Assembly: GCF_003999995.1 (NCBI RefSeq)
Contig: NZ_RJAD01000001.1
Span: forward strand, 248,001-312,000
Length of the DNA: 64,000 nt
Direction: 5' to 3'
Source of the DNA: Microbacterium sulfonylureivorans
Lineage (GTDB): Bacteria; Actinomycetota; Actinomycetes; Actinomycetales; Microbacteriaceae
In this document: positions 1-8,138 of the stretch, in pieces
Layout of the letters: every line of letters begins with the position of its first letter
Numbering within the stretch: the stretch's first letter is position 1
Notes under the pieces: model-generated
The model's database searches: none
Told to the model about the DNA's origin: nothing
The model's input: the letters and a program-made list of their open reading frames with translations, nothing else
Made by a program: the position numbers and the translations under genes

Positions 1-1
1 G

Positions 2-916
2 GGGCATCCGACCACCGGCTGGTGGGACGAGATCGTCGGCCCGGGAGCGCCGATCGACACCGACCGCTGGTTCGTGGTCGCCCCCAACATGCTCGGCGGA
101 TGCCAGGGATCCACGGGCCCGGCCAGTATCGGGCCCGACGGGTACGAATGGGCATCACGGTTCCCGTATCTGACGATCCGCGACCAGGTCGCCGCCCAGG
201 TGCGCCTGGCCGACGCCCTCGGCATCGATGTGTGGGCCGGTGTCGTCGGCGGATCCATGGGCGGGATGCACGCGCTCGAGTGGGCCGTGGGGCTGCCCGA
301 CCGCGTGGAGCGCGTCGGCATCCTGTCGGCGCCGCCCGTCAACACCGCCGACCAGATCGCGCTCAACTCGGTGCAGATCGAGGCCGTCCGCATCGACCCG
401 CGGTACCAGGCGGGCGAGTACTACGACGCCGCCGACGGCGACGGCCCGAACCGCGGCCTGGCTCTCGCCCGCCGCATGGCGCTGCTGAACTACCGCTCCC
501 CGACCGAGCTCAACCAGCGGTTCCAGCGCTCGTGGCAGTCCGGAGTGAGCCCGCTCGGCCACGGCGGACGCTTCGCGGTGGAGTCGTACCTGGACTTCCA
601 CGGCAACAAGTTCACGCGCCGGTTCGACGCGAACAGCTATGTCACCCTCGTCGAGGCGATGAACTCGCACGACGTCGGCCGCGACCGCGGCGGCATCGAG
701 GACGCGCTCGCGCGCGTGACCGCGACGGCGCTCGTCCTCGGCATCGACAGCGACCGCCTCTTCCCCATCGACGGGCAGCACCGGATCGCCAAGGGCATCC
801 GACGAACCCTCGACGGGGACCGCTCGGTCGTGCTCGCGAGCGACTTCGGCCACGACGGGTTCCTCATCGAGACCCACACCGTCGGGTCCCACCTGCGGCG
901 TCTGCTCGAGGGCTGA
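2..916 (+). CDS. metX: Homoserine O-acetyltransferase MetX, 5' end outside the window
   Basis: The open frame enters from the left edge, so the N-terminus is missing; about 304 residues remain. It would transfer an acetyl group from acetyl-CoA to homoserine in the cytoplasm, the first committed step of methionine synthesis by direct sulfhydrylation. It is an alpha/beta hydrolase fold. The nucleophile elbow GGSMGG has its serine at nt 254-256, the conserved LNSVQ stretch follows, and an aspartate (LGID, nt 746-748) and a histidine (FGHDGF, nt 851-853) complete the expected Ser-Asp-His triad. The start of the visible frame (GHPTTGWWDEIVGPG) is the family's conserved N-terminal region, so only a short piece lies outside. 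The usual upstream partner metY would lie to the left. MetX and serine-specific MetX-like paralogues cannot be separated with certainty from a partial sequence. Confidence 0.93.
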   Translation, partial: GHPTTGWWDEIVGPGAPIDTDRWFVVAPNMLGGCQGSTGPASIGPDGYEWASRFPYLTIRDQVAAQVRLADALGIDVWAGVVGGSMGGMHALEWAVGLPDRVERVGILSAPPVNTADQIALNSVQIEAVRIDPRYQAGEYYDAADGDGPNRGLALARRMALLNYRSPTELNQRFQRSWQSGVSPLGHGGRFAVESYLDFHGNKFTRRFDANSYVTLVEAMNSHDVGRDRGGIEDALARVTATALVLGIDSDRLFPIDGQHRIAKGIRRTLDGDRSVVLASDFGHDGFLIETHTVGSHLRRLLEG

Positions 917-979
917 CTCAGCGCGGAGCCCGCGATCGGCGCCGTGCCGGGCACTTGCGACCCGACGGGGACATCACCG

Positions 980-985
980 TAGGAT
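980..985 (+). promoter_or_regulatory. -10 hexamer of a leaderless promoter
   Basis: TAGGAT lies 7 nt before the ATG at 993, with no ribosome-binding site between them. The spacing places transcription initiation at or next to the start codon. Confidence 0.5.
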
Positions 986-992
986 CGGACGC

Positions 993-2300
993 ATGTCGCG
1001 CGCCCCGGAAGCACGGACCACTGCTCGACGAACACGATGGATGCACCGCAGTGCTGCCGCCGTCGCGGTCGCCGGCCTCGCGAGCGCCCTGGCTCTCATG
1101 ACCACCCCGGCATCAGCCGTCCTCCCCGACCAGGTCGGGGTGTTCCCCACGTGGTCGATCGCCGGCGGAACGGGCGCTCACACCGCCACCGCAACGTTCC
1201 CGCCGTCGGCGGCGTTCGCGCCCGTCACGGTCACCAGCAATGCGACGACGGTGACCGGACCGAGCGGGGTGACCGGATTCCTCGGCGCGTCGACCGCCTT
1301 CGGGCAGGACTTCGGCTCCACCAAGTCGCAGCCGTACCTCAACGTCAGTACGGCGGCCGGACAGACGAATGCCACGACGACGCTGACGTTCACCGGGCCG
1401 CAGCCCGACGGCTGGGGATTCGCGCTCGGCGACATCGACGCGGACTGGGTGTTCGTCCGGGCATGGGCGGACCCGGGTCGCACGACTCCGCTGACGTCGG
1501 AGCAGCTCGGATTCCAGTCGGCGGGCAACTACTGCACGAATGTGCCCCGTCCAGGAAGCTGCGGCGCCGGCCCCTACACCGATCAGCCGGTGTGGGTCAC
1601 GGCACCTGAGACATTCGACGGTGTCGACTACGTCCCGGGAACCCTGCGCGGCAACAGCCTGCCGGGCAGCCCGGCCCCTGGACTCGACACATCCGGGGCA
1701 TACGGCTGGTTCAAGCCGACGACCGATCTCGCGGTGATCGAGCTGCTGTACGGCGCACGGTCCGGATTCCCGATCTTCCAGCTCTGGCTCGCCTCACCCG
1801 CACCGAAGGCGACGATCACGGGCACAGTCGAGCTGCCCGATCAGTCTGCAGGCTCACCGATCCCGCCTGACACGCTCATTCAGCTGAACAACCAGGACGG
1901 CACTCCGGTGCTGAACGCCGAGGAGCTGCCCGTGCAGACGCCGGTGGCGCCCGACGGCACCTTCGCCATCGAGACCGAGCAGCGACCTGTCGACGACCCC
2001 TACCAGCTGGTCGTCATCCCGCCTCCCGGCTACACCGCGCCGCCGCCGATCGCGGTCGTGGCGGACTCCGCCGCACCCGCGCCGGTCGTGTTCGAGCTCG
2101 CCGCCGTCCCGACGGAGACTCCTGCTCCCACCCCGCCTCCGGCCGACGTCGATGATCCGCCCGCCCCGCAACCGGCCGACGTCGATGATCCGCCAGCCCT
2201 CGCCGAGTCCGGAGCCGATCTCAGGGCGGCGGCCTGGGCCGTCGCGGTCATTATGCTCGGCATGGCGCTCGTCGCGGCACCTCGCCTGCGTCGCCACTGA
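993..2300 (+). CDS. Secreted wall-associated protein with LAESG sorting-like tail
   Basis: A 435-aa exported protein of unknown function. Residues 1-42 form a signal peptide: an Arg-rich start, a hydrophobic Ala/Val/Leu core near 21-36 and an ASA|V cleavage site. The mature part holds a beta-rich domain at about 45-270, then a region near 272-372 (KATITGTVELPD ... PDGTFAIETE) like the carboxypeptidase-regulatory or SpaA-type folds used as stalks. Next is a Pro/Asp-rich spacer carrying two copies of PADVDDPP. The C-terminus reads LAESG (403-407), a hydrophobic segment at about 412-430 and RLRRH, which is the order of a sortase sorting signal; actinobacterial class E sortases use LAXTG. The Thr-to-Ser change weakens the case for anchoring. 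If it is not cut, the tail is simply a membrane anchor. The ATG at 993 is chosen from the leaderless promoter; an in-frame ATG at 1041 would still leave a signal peptide. Confidence 0.8.
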   Translation: MSRAPEARTTARRTRWMHRSAAAVAVAGLASALALMTTPASAVLPDQVGVFPTWSIAGGTGAHTATATFPPSAAFAPVTVTSNATTVTGPSGVTGFLGASTAFGQDFGSTKSQPYLNVSTAAGQTNATTTLTFTGPQPDGWGFALGDIDADWVFVRAWADPGRTTPLTSEQLGFQSAGNYCTNVPRPGSCGAGPYTDQPVWVTAPETFDGVDYVPGTLRGNSLPGSPAPGLDTSGAYGWFKPTTDLAVIELLYGARSGFPIFQLWLASPAPKATITGTVELPDQSAGSPIPPDTLIQLNNQDGTPVLNAEELPVQTPVAPDGTFAIETEQRPVDDPYQLVVIPPPGYTAPPPIAVVADSAAPAPVVFELAAVPTETPAPTPPPADVDDPPAPQPADVDDPPALAESGADLRAAAWAVAVIMLGMALVAAPRLRRH

Positions 2301-2307
2301 CCGTCGC

Positions 2308-3069
2308 TCACCGGGCGATGCGCGTGTACCGCCACGGCAGAGCGCCGATCTCGAGCCGGTGGCGGGCAGCGGATGCCTCGGCCGCGGCATCCGGATCGTA
2401 TTCGGCGTCACCGTCCCACAGCAGCAGCGGTCCATCGGCACCGCGCCGCGCGACGGTCTCGAAGCGCCGGACCCCGCCGAGTCGCGCCGTCGCGAGGACG
2501 GACGAGACGTCGGCATGCCCGGCGAGATCGTGGAGAGTGACCCACGTCGGCGGGTACAGGGTGACTTCGCCGCGCCCGTGCCGGGCGAGCATGTCCGTCG
2601 GCGTCACCCACTCCGCCGCGACGGCCTCCTCGGCGGCGAGCGCCAGCGGGGCGTCCGGCGCGGAGACCGCGAAGAACCACGTGCGGATCCGCAGCGCGAT
2701 GCCGGGCGGCGGATCCCAGCACGAGATCGTCACGAGCGCATCGGGATCGAGGACGAGGCCGGACTCCTCCGACGTCTCGCGCACGCCCGCGCGGCGCGCG
2801 GCGTCCTCTTCCGGCTCGTCCTCGGCGAGGCGGTCGTCGACTTCGAGCTTGCCGCCGGGAAAGACCCATGCCCCCGCGAACGATCCGCGATCGGGCCGCT
2901 CGAGCAGCAGCACCTCGGGCCCGCGGGCGGCGTCGCGCAGGATCACGACGGTCGCCGCCACGGGGATGCCAGGGTCCGACGCGTCCTCGGGCCGACGGGC
3001 CCGCGAATCCGTCATGGAGTCGGCGAGCGCGCGCAGCGCCCGGTCGGGAGTCGGCGTCGGCTCGGGCAT
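2308..3069 (-). CDS. Nudix hydrolase, NUDT19-like long form
   Basis: A 253-aa predicted nucleotide-diphosphate hydrolase. The Nudix box is recognisable but split: GGKLEVDD near residue 72 and RETSEESGL near 97-105, with an acidic insertion (AEDEPEED) between the first glycine-glutamate part and the REXXEE helix. That insertion is typical of the NUDT19/RP2-like group, some of which hydrolyse CoA derivatives. The substrate here cannot be read from sequence. The first 35 residues are low-complexity. The upstream -10 favours the ATG at 3069; an internal ATG at 3015 is possible. It converges on the secreted-protein gene with a 7-nt gap and no clear terminator. Confidence 0.85.
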   Translation of the reverse strand: MPEPTPTPDRALRALADSMTDSRARRPEDASDPGIPVAATVVILRDAARGPEVLLLERPDRGSFAGAWVFPGGKLEVDDRLAEDEPEEDAARRAGVRETSEESGLVLDPDALVTISCWDPPPGIALRIRTWFFAVSAPDAPLALAAEEAVAAEWVTPTDMLARHGRGEVTLYPPTWVTLHDLAGHADVSSVLATARLGGVRRFETVARRGADGPLLLWDGDAEYDPDAAAEASAARHRLEIGALPWRYTRIAR

Positions 3070-3075
3070 CCCCTC

Positions 3076-3081
3076 ACTTTA
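3076..3081 (-). promoter_or_regulatory. -10 hexamer of a leaderless promoter
   Basis: On the minus strand TAAAGT is followed by 6 nt and the ATG at 3069. It probably drives the Nudix gene without a leader. Confidence 0.5.
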
Positions 3082-3104
3082 GGCGCGGTGCCGACCGTAC
3101 CGGC

Positions 3105-3216
3105 TCGCGGGCACGTCTCGCGGGCACGTCTCGCGCGAGCGGGCACGCCTCGCCCGAGCGGGCACGTCTCACCCGGGCGCAACGTGCCCGCTCAGGTGGG
3201 ACGTGCCCGTTCGCGG
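3105..3216. repeat. Cluster of GGGCACG repeats, direct then inverted
   Basis: Four forward copies of a GGGCACG(T/C)CTC core, the last three spaced 19 bp apart, are followed by two inverted copies beginning CGTGCCC near 3183 and 3202. The cluster fills the gap between the MFS stop and the Nudix promoter. The two orientations can pair into a long imperfect hairpin. It resembles an intergenic REP-type element and may help end MFS transcription. Confidence 0.65.
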
Positions 3217-3240
3217 GGAATCGGGGCGGCGCCGGCAACC

Positions 3241-4461
3241 TCAGTTCGAGAGCACGATGCCCCGCGCGCGCTCGGACGCGAGGCTCGCGAGCGCCACGGC
3301 GAGGCCGCCGAGCGCGAGGGCGACGCCGACCCACGCCGGAGCGACGAACCCCCAGCCGACCGCGATCACGACGCCGCCGAGGAGCGCGCCGAGGCTGTTG
3401 CCGATGTTGAGCGCCGAGTGGTTCAGCGCCGCGGCGATCGACTGGTTGTCCTGCGCGACGTCCATGAGTCGCGTCTGGATGGTCGGGCTCAGGGCCGACG
3501 ACGTGAACCCGGTGAGGAACACGAAGAATCCGAGCGCCCAGATCCAGTGCGACGTCAGCGCGAGGAGGGCGAGCACGACGGAGAGTGCGACGAGCCCCCC
3601 GACGAGCGTGCGCTTGAGGTCGACGTCGGCCAGGCGGCCGCCGACGAGGTTGCCGATCGTCATGCCGAGGCCCATGACCACGAGCACGATCGGCACCACC
3701 CACTCGGGTGACCCGGCGACCTCGGTCACCATGGGCGCGACGTACGTGTAGACGGCGAAGAATCCGCCGAACCCGATCGCGCCGACACCCAGCGCCAGCC
3801 AGACCTGTCCGATGCGGAAGACCTTGAGCTCCGCGCGGAGGGTGCGGCCGGGGTCGCCCGGATGCTCCGGCACGAAGAACGCGATGAGGATCGTGGCGGC
3901 GGCGAAGATGCCCGCGACCACCATGAACGCCGAACGCCATCCGACCTGCTGGCCGAGATAGGTGCCGAGCGGGACGCCGACCACATTCGCGATCGTGAGG
4001 CCGGTGAGGACGAACGAGACGCCCTTCGCCCGCTGACCGGGCCCGAGCACCTCCGCGGCCACGAGGGCGCCGATGCCGAAGTAGGCCCCGTGCGGAAGCC
4101 CGGCCAGCAGGCGGGAGACCGCGACCCACTCGTACGTCGGAGCGAGGAAGGTCAGCGCGTTGAAGACCGTGAGCGCGAGCGCGAGGCCGATCATCACGCG
4201 ATGCCGCGGATACTTGGCGACCGCACCGGCGATCGTCGGCGCGCCGATCACGACGCCGAGTGCGTAGAGGCTGATGAGCCAGCCGGCCTGCGCGATCGCG
4301 TCTTCGGGGCTCGTCGCCCACTGAGTGGGCAGCAGATCGGAGGCGATGTTCGGCAGCAGGCCCATCACGACGAATTCGGTCATGCCGATGCCGAAGCTGC
4401 CGACGGCGAGGGAGAGGAGCGCCCACGTCGCCGCACCCCTCGTCAGAGTCGAGGAGGTCAC
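3241..4461 (-). CDS. MFS drug/sugar efflux transporter, AraJ/PbuE-like
   Basis: A 406-aa inner-membrane transporter with about 12 hydrophobic segments. The N-terminus (LAVGSFGIGMTEFVVMGLLPNI) is the hallmark first helix of the AraJ/YdhP/NepI/PbuE branch of the major facilitator superfamily, which exports purine nucleosides, arabinosides or drugs by proton antiport. The loop after helix 2 and the mid-protein GPGQRAKGVSFVL segment fit the family. The substrate cannot be told. The GTG at 4461 is chosen because a TAGCAT -10 lies 6 nt before it. A perfect 30-bp palindrome lies just upstream and may be its operator or the terminator of the preceding operon. Confidence 0.88.
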   Translation of the reverse strand: MTSSTLTRGAATWALLSLAVGSFGIGMTEFVVMGLLPNIASDLLPTQWATSPEDAIAQAGWLISLYALGVVIGAPTIAGAVAKYPRHRVMIGLALALTVFNALTFLAPTYEWVAVSRLLAGLPHGAYFGIGALVAAEVLGPGQRAKGVSFVLTGLTIANVVGVPLGTYLGQQVGWRSAFMVVAGIFAAATILIAFFVPEHPGDPGRTLRAELKVFRIGQVWLALGVGAIGFGGFFAVYTYVAPMVTEVAGSPEWVVPIVLVVMGLGMTIGNLVGGRLADVDLKRTLVGGLVALSVVLALLALTSHWIWALGFFVFLTGFTSSALSPTIQTRLMDVAQDNQSIAAALNHSALNIGNSLGALLGGVVIAVGWGFVAPAWVGVALALGGLAVALASLASERARGIVLSN

Positions 4462-4467
4462 CCGGTC

Positions 4468-4473
4468 ATGCTA
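4468..4473 (-). promoter_or_regulatory. -10 hexamer of a leaderless promoter
   Basis: TAGCAT, 6 nt (GACCGG), then the GTG at 4461 on the minus strand. The 4486-4515 palindrome covers the region of the expected -35. Confidence 0.5.
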
Positions 4474-4485
4474 GCGGCGGCGACG

Positions 4486-4515
4486 GCATCCTGTCGAATC
4501 GATTCGACAGGATGC
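4486..4515. other. Perfect 30-bp palindrome
   Basis: The 15-bp half GCATCCTGTCGAATC is followed at once by its exact complement. It lies between the stop of the thiamine-binding gene (4532) and the -10 of the MFS gene. No T-tract follows in either direction. A terminator (13-bp stem, TCGA loop) or a regulator operator at about -25 of the MFS promoter are both possible. Confidence 0.75.
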
Positions 4516-4531
4516 GTCCCGCCCGCGTTGC

Positions 4532-4858
4532 TCACGCCTCGGAGTCGTCGCCCGTCTGCTCGTCGATCGCCGCCTCGAGCCGCTCGACCTTGCCGTCGAG
4601 CTCGCCCGAGTATCCCGGGCGGATGTCGGCCTTGAGCACGAGCGACACCCGCGAGCCGTACGGCTGCACGGCCTCGGTGGCGCGGCGCACGACGTCGAAG
4701 ACCTCGTCCCACTCCCCCTCGATCTCGGTGAACATCGACGTCGTGCGGTGGGGCAGGCCGCTCGCGCGGACGACGCGGACCGCAGCGGCGACGGCGTCGT
4801 GGACGGAGCCGTCGGCGTTGCCGGTGCCGCCGGGGGCGACGGAGAAGGCGACGAGCAT
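4532..4858 (-). CDS. MTH1187/YkoF-type thiamine-binding protein (DUF77)
   Basis: A 108-aa cytoplasmic ferredoxin-like fold protein. It has the family's N-terminal strand (MLVAFSVAPGG), the SMFTEIEGEWDEVF segment and the VSLVLKADIRPG strand. Family members bind thiamine or related pyrimidines and are often linked to thiamine uptake or salvage, but no thiamine gene or TPP riboswitch lies nearby. A strong GGAGG stands 6 nt before the ATG. It follows the GT87 gene by 37 nt in the same direction and is probably cotranscribed with it. Confidence 0.85.
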   Translation of the reverse strand: MLVAFSVAPGGTGNADGSVHDAVAAAVRVVRASGLPHRTTSMFTEIEGEWDEVFDVVRRATEAVQPYGSRVSLVLKADIRPGYSGELDGKVERLEAAIDEQTGDDSEA

Positions 4859-4895
4859 GGGAACCTCCGGTTCGGTGGGGACGGGGTCGTGAAGG

Positions 4896-6107
4896 TCAGG
4901 TGAGAGAAGGCGCGGGACGCCGCAGCCGCCCCGGCACGCGGGCGACGCGCACGATCGCCCAGACGAGCAGCGCGATCAGCAGCACGTTGCGGAGCGTCAG
5001 CACGCCCGCCGCGAAGGCATCCGCCACGATCAGCCGGTCGTACAGCAACGGGTAGACGAACTGGGTGAGCAGCGCAGCCGCGAGCGCGCCGACGGCCGGC
5101 CACCGCCAGCGACGCCGGTCGATGACCAGCCCGAGCGCGACGGGGGCGATGATCCACGCGAGGAACTGCGGCGATCCGACCTTGTTGAAGACGATGAACG
5201 CGAGCACGAGCGCCAGCGCGAGCGGCGGGAAGAGCACGGCGAAACCTGCTCCGCGCCCTGCCTTCACAGCGCCGAGCGCAGCGATCGCCAGGACCGCCAG
5301 CGCGAGGAGCGGAGTCATGACGGCGATGACCGCGTCGACGTTCGCGCCGGTGACCTGGAAGGTGAGGATGTCGGAGTCGTAGTAGACGAATGCGCCGTCC
5401 ACGCCCGCCACCGCCTGCCAGAGGTGCCACGCCGTCACCGGCGCCTCGAGCTGCAGGCCACGGCCCGTCTGCCCCTCCACGAACCCGAGGACGTGCGCCG
5501 CCCCGCCCGCCGAGGCGACCAGGGCGACCGTGACCGCGCTGACGATGAGCGCACCCCCGAGTACGACGAGCCGCCGGCGGACGGCGATGACCGCCGCGGC
5601 GAGGAGGGCCGCCGGCCACACCTTCATCCACGTGGCCACCGACAGCAGGATCGCGGCCAGGAGGGGGCGGCCGACGAGCCACAGCGAGCCCGCGAGCGCG
5701 AGCGACACGGTGACCCCGTCGAGCCGGTACATGCCGACCGGGCCGAGCAGCAGGATGAACGCGAGCCAGAACGCCGCCGCCAGCGTGCGACCGGTCGAGC
5801 GCCCCCGACCGACGAGCAGCGCGAACGCGAGGGCGTTGGCCACGATGACGACGAGCGCCCACGCGACCGTGTACCCGGCGACCCAGGCGATGCCCAGCGC
5901 GAGCATCATCGGCGCCAGGGCGAGCTGGGGGTACACCCACGGCTCGGTGACGCCCATGATCGCCGTCCCCGACGCCGCGCTGCGCGCCCACGGCTCGTAG
6001 ACGAGGTACACGTCGCCCATCGGCAGGTTCGGCAGGACGAAGCCGAGCACCGCGACGATCAGGTGGACGAACACGAACGCGATCCACAGCCCCGCGCGCC
6101 TCGACAC
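4896..6107 (-). CDS. GT87-family polyprenyl-phosphate mannosyltransferase-like membrane protein
   Basis: A 403-aa protein with about 10 to 11 membrane segments. The first periplasmic loop has the family pattern (LPMGDVYLVYEPWARSA, then EPWVYPQLAL), with the acidic residue that in GT-C enzymes serves as catalytic base. It matches the DUF2029/GT87 alpha-mannosyltransferases, which use polyprenyl-phosphate mannose to build lipomannan or related wall glycans on the outer face of the membrane. The acceptor is unknown. The start is GTG at 6107, placed by a TAGGAT 6 nt upstream. Confidence 0.78.
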   Translation of the reverse strand: MSRRAGLWIAFVFVHLIVAVLGFVLPNLPMGDVYLVYEPWARSAASGTAIMGVTEPWVYPQLALAPMMLALGIAWVAGYTVAWALVVIVANALAFALLVGRGRSTGRTLAAAFWLAFILLLGPVGMYRLDGVTVSLALAGSLWLVGRPLLAAILLSVATWMKVWPAALLAAAVIAVRRRLVVLGGALIVSAVTVALVASAGGAAHVLGFVEGQTGRGLQLEAPVTAWHLWQAVAGVDGAFVYYDSDILTFQVTGANVDAVIAVMTPLLALAVLAIAALGAVKAGRGAGFAVLFPPLALALVLAFIVFNKVGSPQFLAWIIAPVALGLVIDRRRWRWPAVGALAAALLTQFVYPLLYDRLIVADAFAAGVLTLRNVLLIALLVWAIVRVARVPGRLRRPAPSLT

Positions 6108-6113
6108 CGTCTC

Positions 6114-6119
6114 ATCCTA
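6114..6119 (-). promoter_or_regulatory. -10 hexamer of a leaderless promoter
   Basis: TAGGAT, 6 nt (GAGACG), then the GTG at 6107. Confidence 0.5.
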
Positions 6120-6151
6120 TTCAGCGCACGGTGCCCGCCCGGTCACCGGGC

Positions 6152-6985
6152 TCAGACGGCGTCGAGCGCCTCGGCGACGGCGCGGGGCAGCTCGTCCGCG
6201 ACGTCGAGCGCCGTGATCGGTCCCCCACCGCGCTCGGCGGACGCCAGGCGTCCCGCGTGTCCGTGCAGCCAGGCCGCCGCTGCCGCGAGCGAGGCGAGGG
6301 ACGCGGCATCCGTCACTCGTCCGCCGGCAACGGCACCCGCCACGAGCGCGCCGATCACGCCGGCCAGGACGTCGCCCGTGCCGGCCGTGGCGAGCCACGC
6401 GGTTCCCGCCACGACCTCGAACGCCGACCCGTCGGGCGACGCGACAACGGTCACCGCGCCCTTGAGCAGCACCACGGCGCCGGTCGCATCCGCCGTCTCG
6501 CGGGCCGCGACGACACGATCGGGTCCGGCCGTCGCGAGCCCGAGCGCCGACCGCAGCCGGGCGTGCTCGCGGGCATGCGGGGTCAGGATGCGCGGGGCCG
6601 TACCGTCCGCGGCGAGATCGAGCGCGCCCGCGTCGACGATCACCGGGTCGGTGTCGTGGAGGATGCCGCGCAGCGCCTCGGTCTCGCCCCGGGCGCGGGT
6701 CGAGGCATCCGTTCCCGAGCCCATCAGCCAGGCCTGCACCCGCCCGTCGGCCGCGACCGTCTCGGGGCGCCGGGCGAGGACGAGTCCCGTCGGACGTGCC
6801 GGTCCGACGTACCTCACCATGCCCACGCCCGCACGCCAGGCCGCTTCGACTCCCAGGACCGCGGCGCCCGGATAGGCATCGGAGCCGGTGCGGACACCCA
6901 GGACGCCTCGGGAATACTTGTCGTCGGCGGCCGTTGGCCTCCGGAGGGCGCGTCCCGTGTCCTCCACCGTCCATGACCGCGTCAT
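6152..6985 (-). CDS. nnrD: ADP-dependent NAD(P)H-hydrate dehydratase
   Basis: A 277-aa enzyme that repairs hydrated NADH and NADPH, using ADP in bacteria. It has the ribokinase-like fold. The N-terminal KYSRGVLGVRTGSDAYPGAA matches the family's glycine-rich nucleotide segment. DAGALDL (118-124), TPHARE (135-140) and VVLLKG (171-176) are the standard internal motifs. AGTGDVLAG (201-209) is the phosphate-binding and catalytic signature with its aspartate. The epimerase half (NnrE), fused in many bacteria, is absent, so the enzyme stands alone. It is transcribed divergently from the flavin oxidoreductase. Confidence 0.92.
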   Translation of the reverse strand: MTRSWTVEDTGRALRRPTAADDKYSRGVLGVRTGSDAYPGAAVLGVEAAWRAGVGMVRYVGPARPTGLVLARRPETVAADGRVQAWLMGSGTDASTRARGETEALRGILHDTDPVIVDAGALDLAADGTAPRILTPHAREHARLRSALGLATAGPDRVVAARETADATGAVVLLKGAVTVVASPDGSAFEVVAGTAWLATAGTGDVLAGVIGALVAGAVAGGRVTDAASLASLAAAAAWLHGHAGRLASAERGGGPITALDVADELPRAVAEALDAV

Positions 6986-6991
6986 GGCGCC

Positions 6992-6997
6992 ACCCTA
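6992..6997 (-). promoter_or_regulatory. -10 hexamer of a leaderless promoter
   Basis: TAGGGT, 6 nt (GGCGCC), then the ATG at 6985 of nnrD. Confidence 0.5.
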
Positions 6998-7016
6998 CTC
7001 GCGGAGTCTCGCCCGG

Positions 7017-8084
7017 ATGAGCATCCTCTTCACGCCCCTGTCGTTGCGCGACATCACCCTGCGGAACCGCCTGTGGGTCTCGCCGATGTGCCAGTACAGC
7101 GCGGTCGACGGCGTGCCGCAGGAGTGGCACCACACCCACCTCGCCCAGTTCGCGTCGGGCGGCGCCGGCCTCGTCATCGCGGAGGCCACCGCGGTCTCCC
7201 CCGAGGGCCGCATCTCGCCCGAGGACACCGGCCTGTGGAACGACGCGCAGCGCGACGCCTGGGCGCCGATCGTCGCAGCCGTGCACGCGCGAGGCGCGGT
7301 GGCCGGCGTGCAGCTGGCCCATGCCGGACGCAAGGCCTCGACCTGGTCGCCGTTCTCAGGCCACCGCGGCTCGGTGCCGGTCGCCGACGGAGGGTGGCAG
7401 ACCGTGGCACCCTCGGCGATCGCGTTCGACGGCTTCGCCGCGCCGGTCGCGCTCGACCTCGGCGGCATCGACCGGGTCGTCTCCGACTTCGCCGATGCCG
7501 CGCGCCGCGCCATCGCCGCGGGGTTCGAGGTGCTCGAGATCCACGCAGCCCACGGCTACCTCCTGCACCAGTTCCTCTCGCCGCTGTCGAACGCGCGCGA
7601 CGACGAGTACGGCGGCTCGCTCGAGAACCGCGCACGCCTGCTCCTGCGCGTGGTCGGTGCGGTGCGGGATGCCGCGCCCGCCGCACCGCTGCTCGTGCGC
7701 TTCTCCGCCACGGACTGGGCCGGCGGCGGCTGGGACGCCGACCAGACGGCGACCGTCGCACGCTGGGCGGCCGACCGCGGCGCCGACTTCTTCGACATCT
7801 CCAGCGGCGGCCTCGTCGCCCACCAGCGCATCACGCCCGGCCCCGGGTATCAGGTCGACCTCGCCGCCCACGTCCGCCGGACTGCCGGCGTGCCGGTGAG
7901 CGCCGTAGGCATGATCGACGAGCCCGGCCTCGCGGAACAGGTCGTCGCCGCAGGCGACGCCGACGCGGTCATGGCCGGCCGCGAATGGCTGCGCGATCCG
8001 CACTACGCCCTGCGGGCGGCCGCCGAGCTCGGCGCCGACATCGACTACTGGCCGAAGCAGTACGTGCGGGCCCGCCTCGGCTGA
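7017..8084 (+). CDS. NADH:flavin oxidoreductase, YqjM-type Old Yellow Enzyme
   Basis: A 355-aa FMN enzyme of the thermophilic-like OYE class, which reduces activated C=C bonds of enals, enones and quinones. Cys25 and Tyr27 in SPMCQYSA are the residues that contact flavin and substrate in YqjM. HHTHLAQFASGGAGLV, the EIHAAHGYLLHQFLSPL segment with its active-site His pair, EYGGSLENR and the C-terminal PKQYVRAR follow in the expected order. The ATG at 7017 gives the normal N-terminus (SILFTPLSLRDITLRNR); an upstream GTG frame only reads antisense nnrD sequence. A GGAG lies about 11 nt before the start. Confidence 0.93.
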   Translation: MSILFTPLSLRDITLRNRLWVSPMCQYSAVDGVPQEWHHTHLAQFASGGAGLVIAEATAVSPEGRISPEDTGLWNDAQRDAWAPIVAAVHARGAVAGVQLAHAGRKASTWSPFSGHRGSVPVADGGWQTVAPSAIAFDGFAAPVALDLGGIDRVVSDFADAARRAIAAGFEVLEIHAAHGYLLHQFLSPLSNARDDEYGGSLENRARLLLRVVGAVRDAAPAAPLLVRFSATDWAGGGWDADQTATVARWAADRGADFFDISSGGLVAHQRITPGPGYQVDLAAHVRRTAGVPVSAVGMIDEPGLAEQVVAAGDADAVMAGREWLRDPHYALRAAAELGADIDYWPKQYVRARLG

Positions 8085-8138
8085 GACCGCCCCGAACCAC
8101 GAGCGGGCGCGCAGCGGCGGCCGGGCCCCCGTCCGCGG

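Noticed and set aside
4532..4900. TPP riboswitch near the thiamine-binding protein gene
   Set aside because: The 37-nt upstream gap is too short and shows only a normal RBS.
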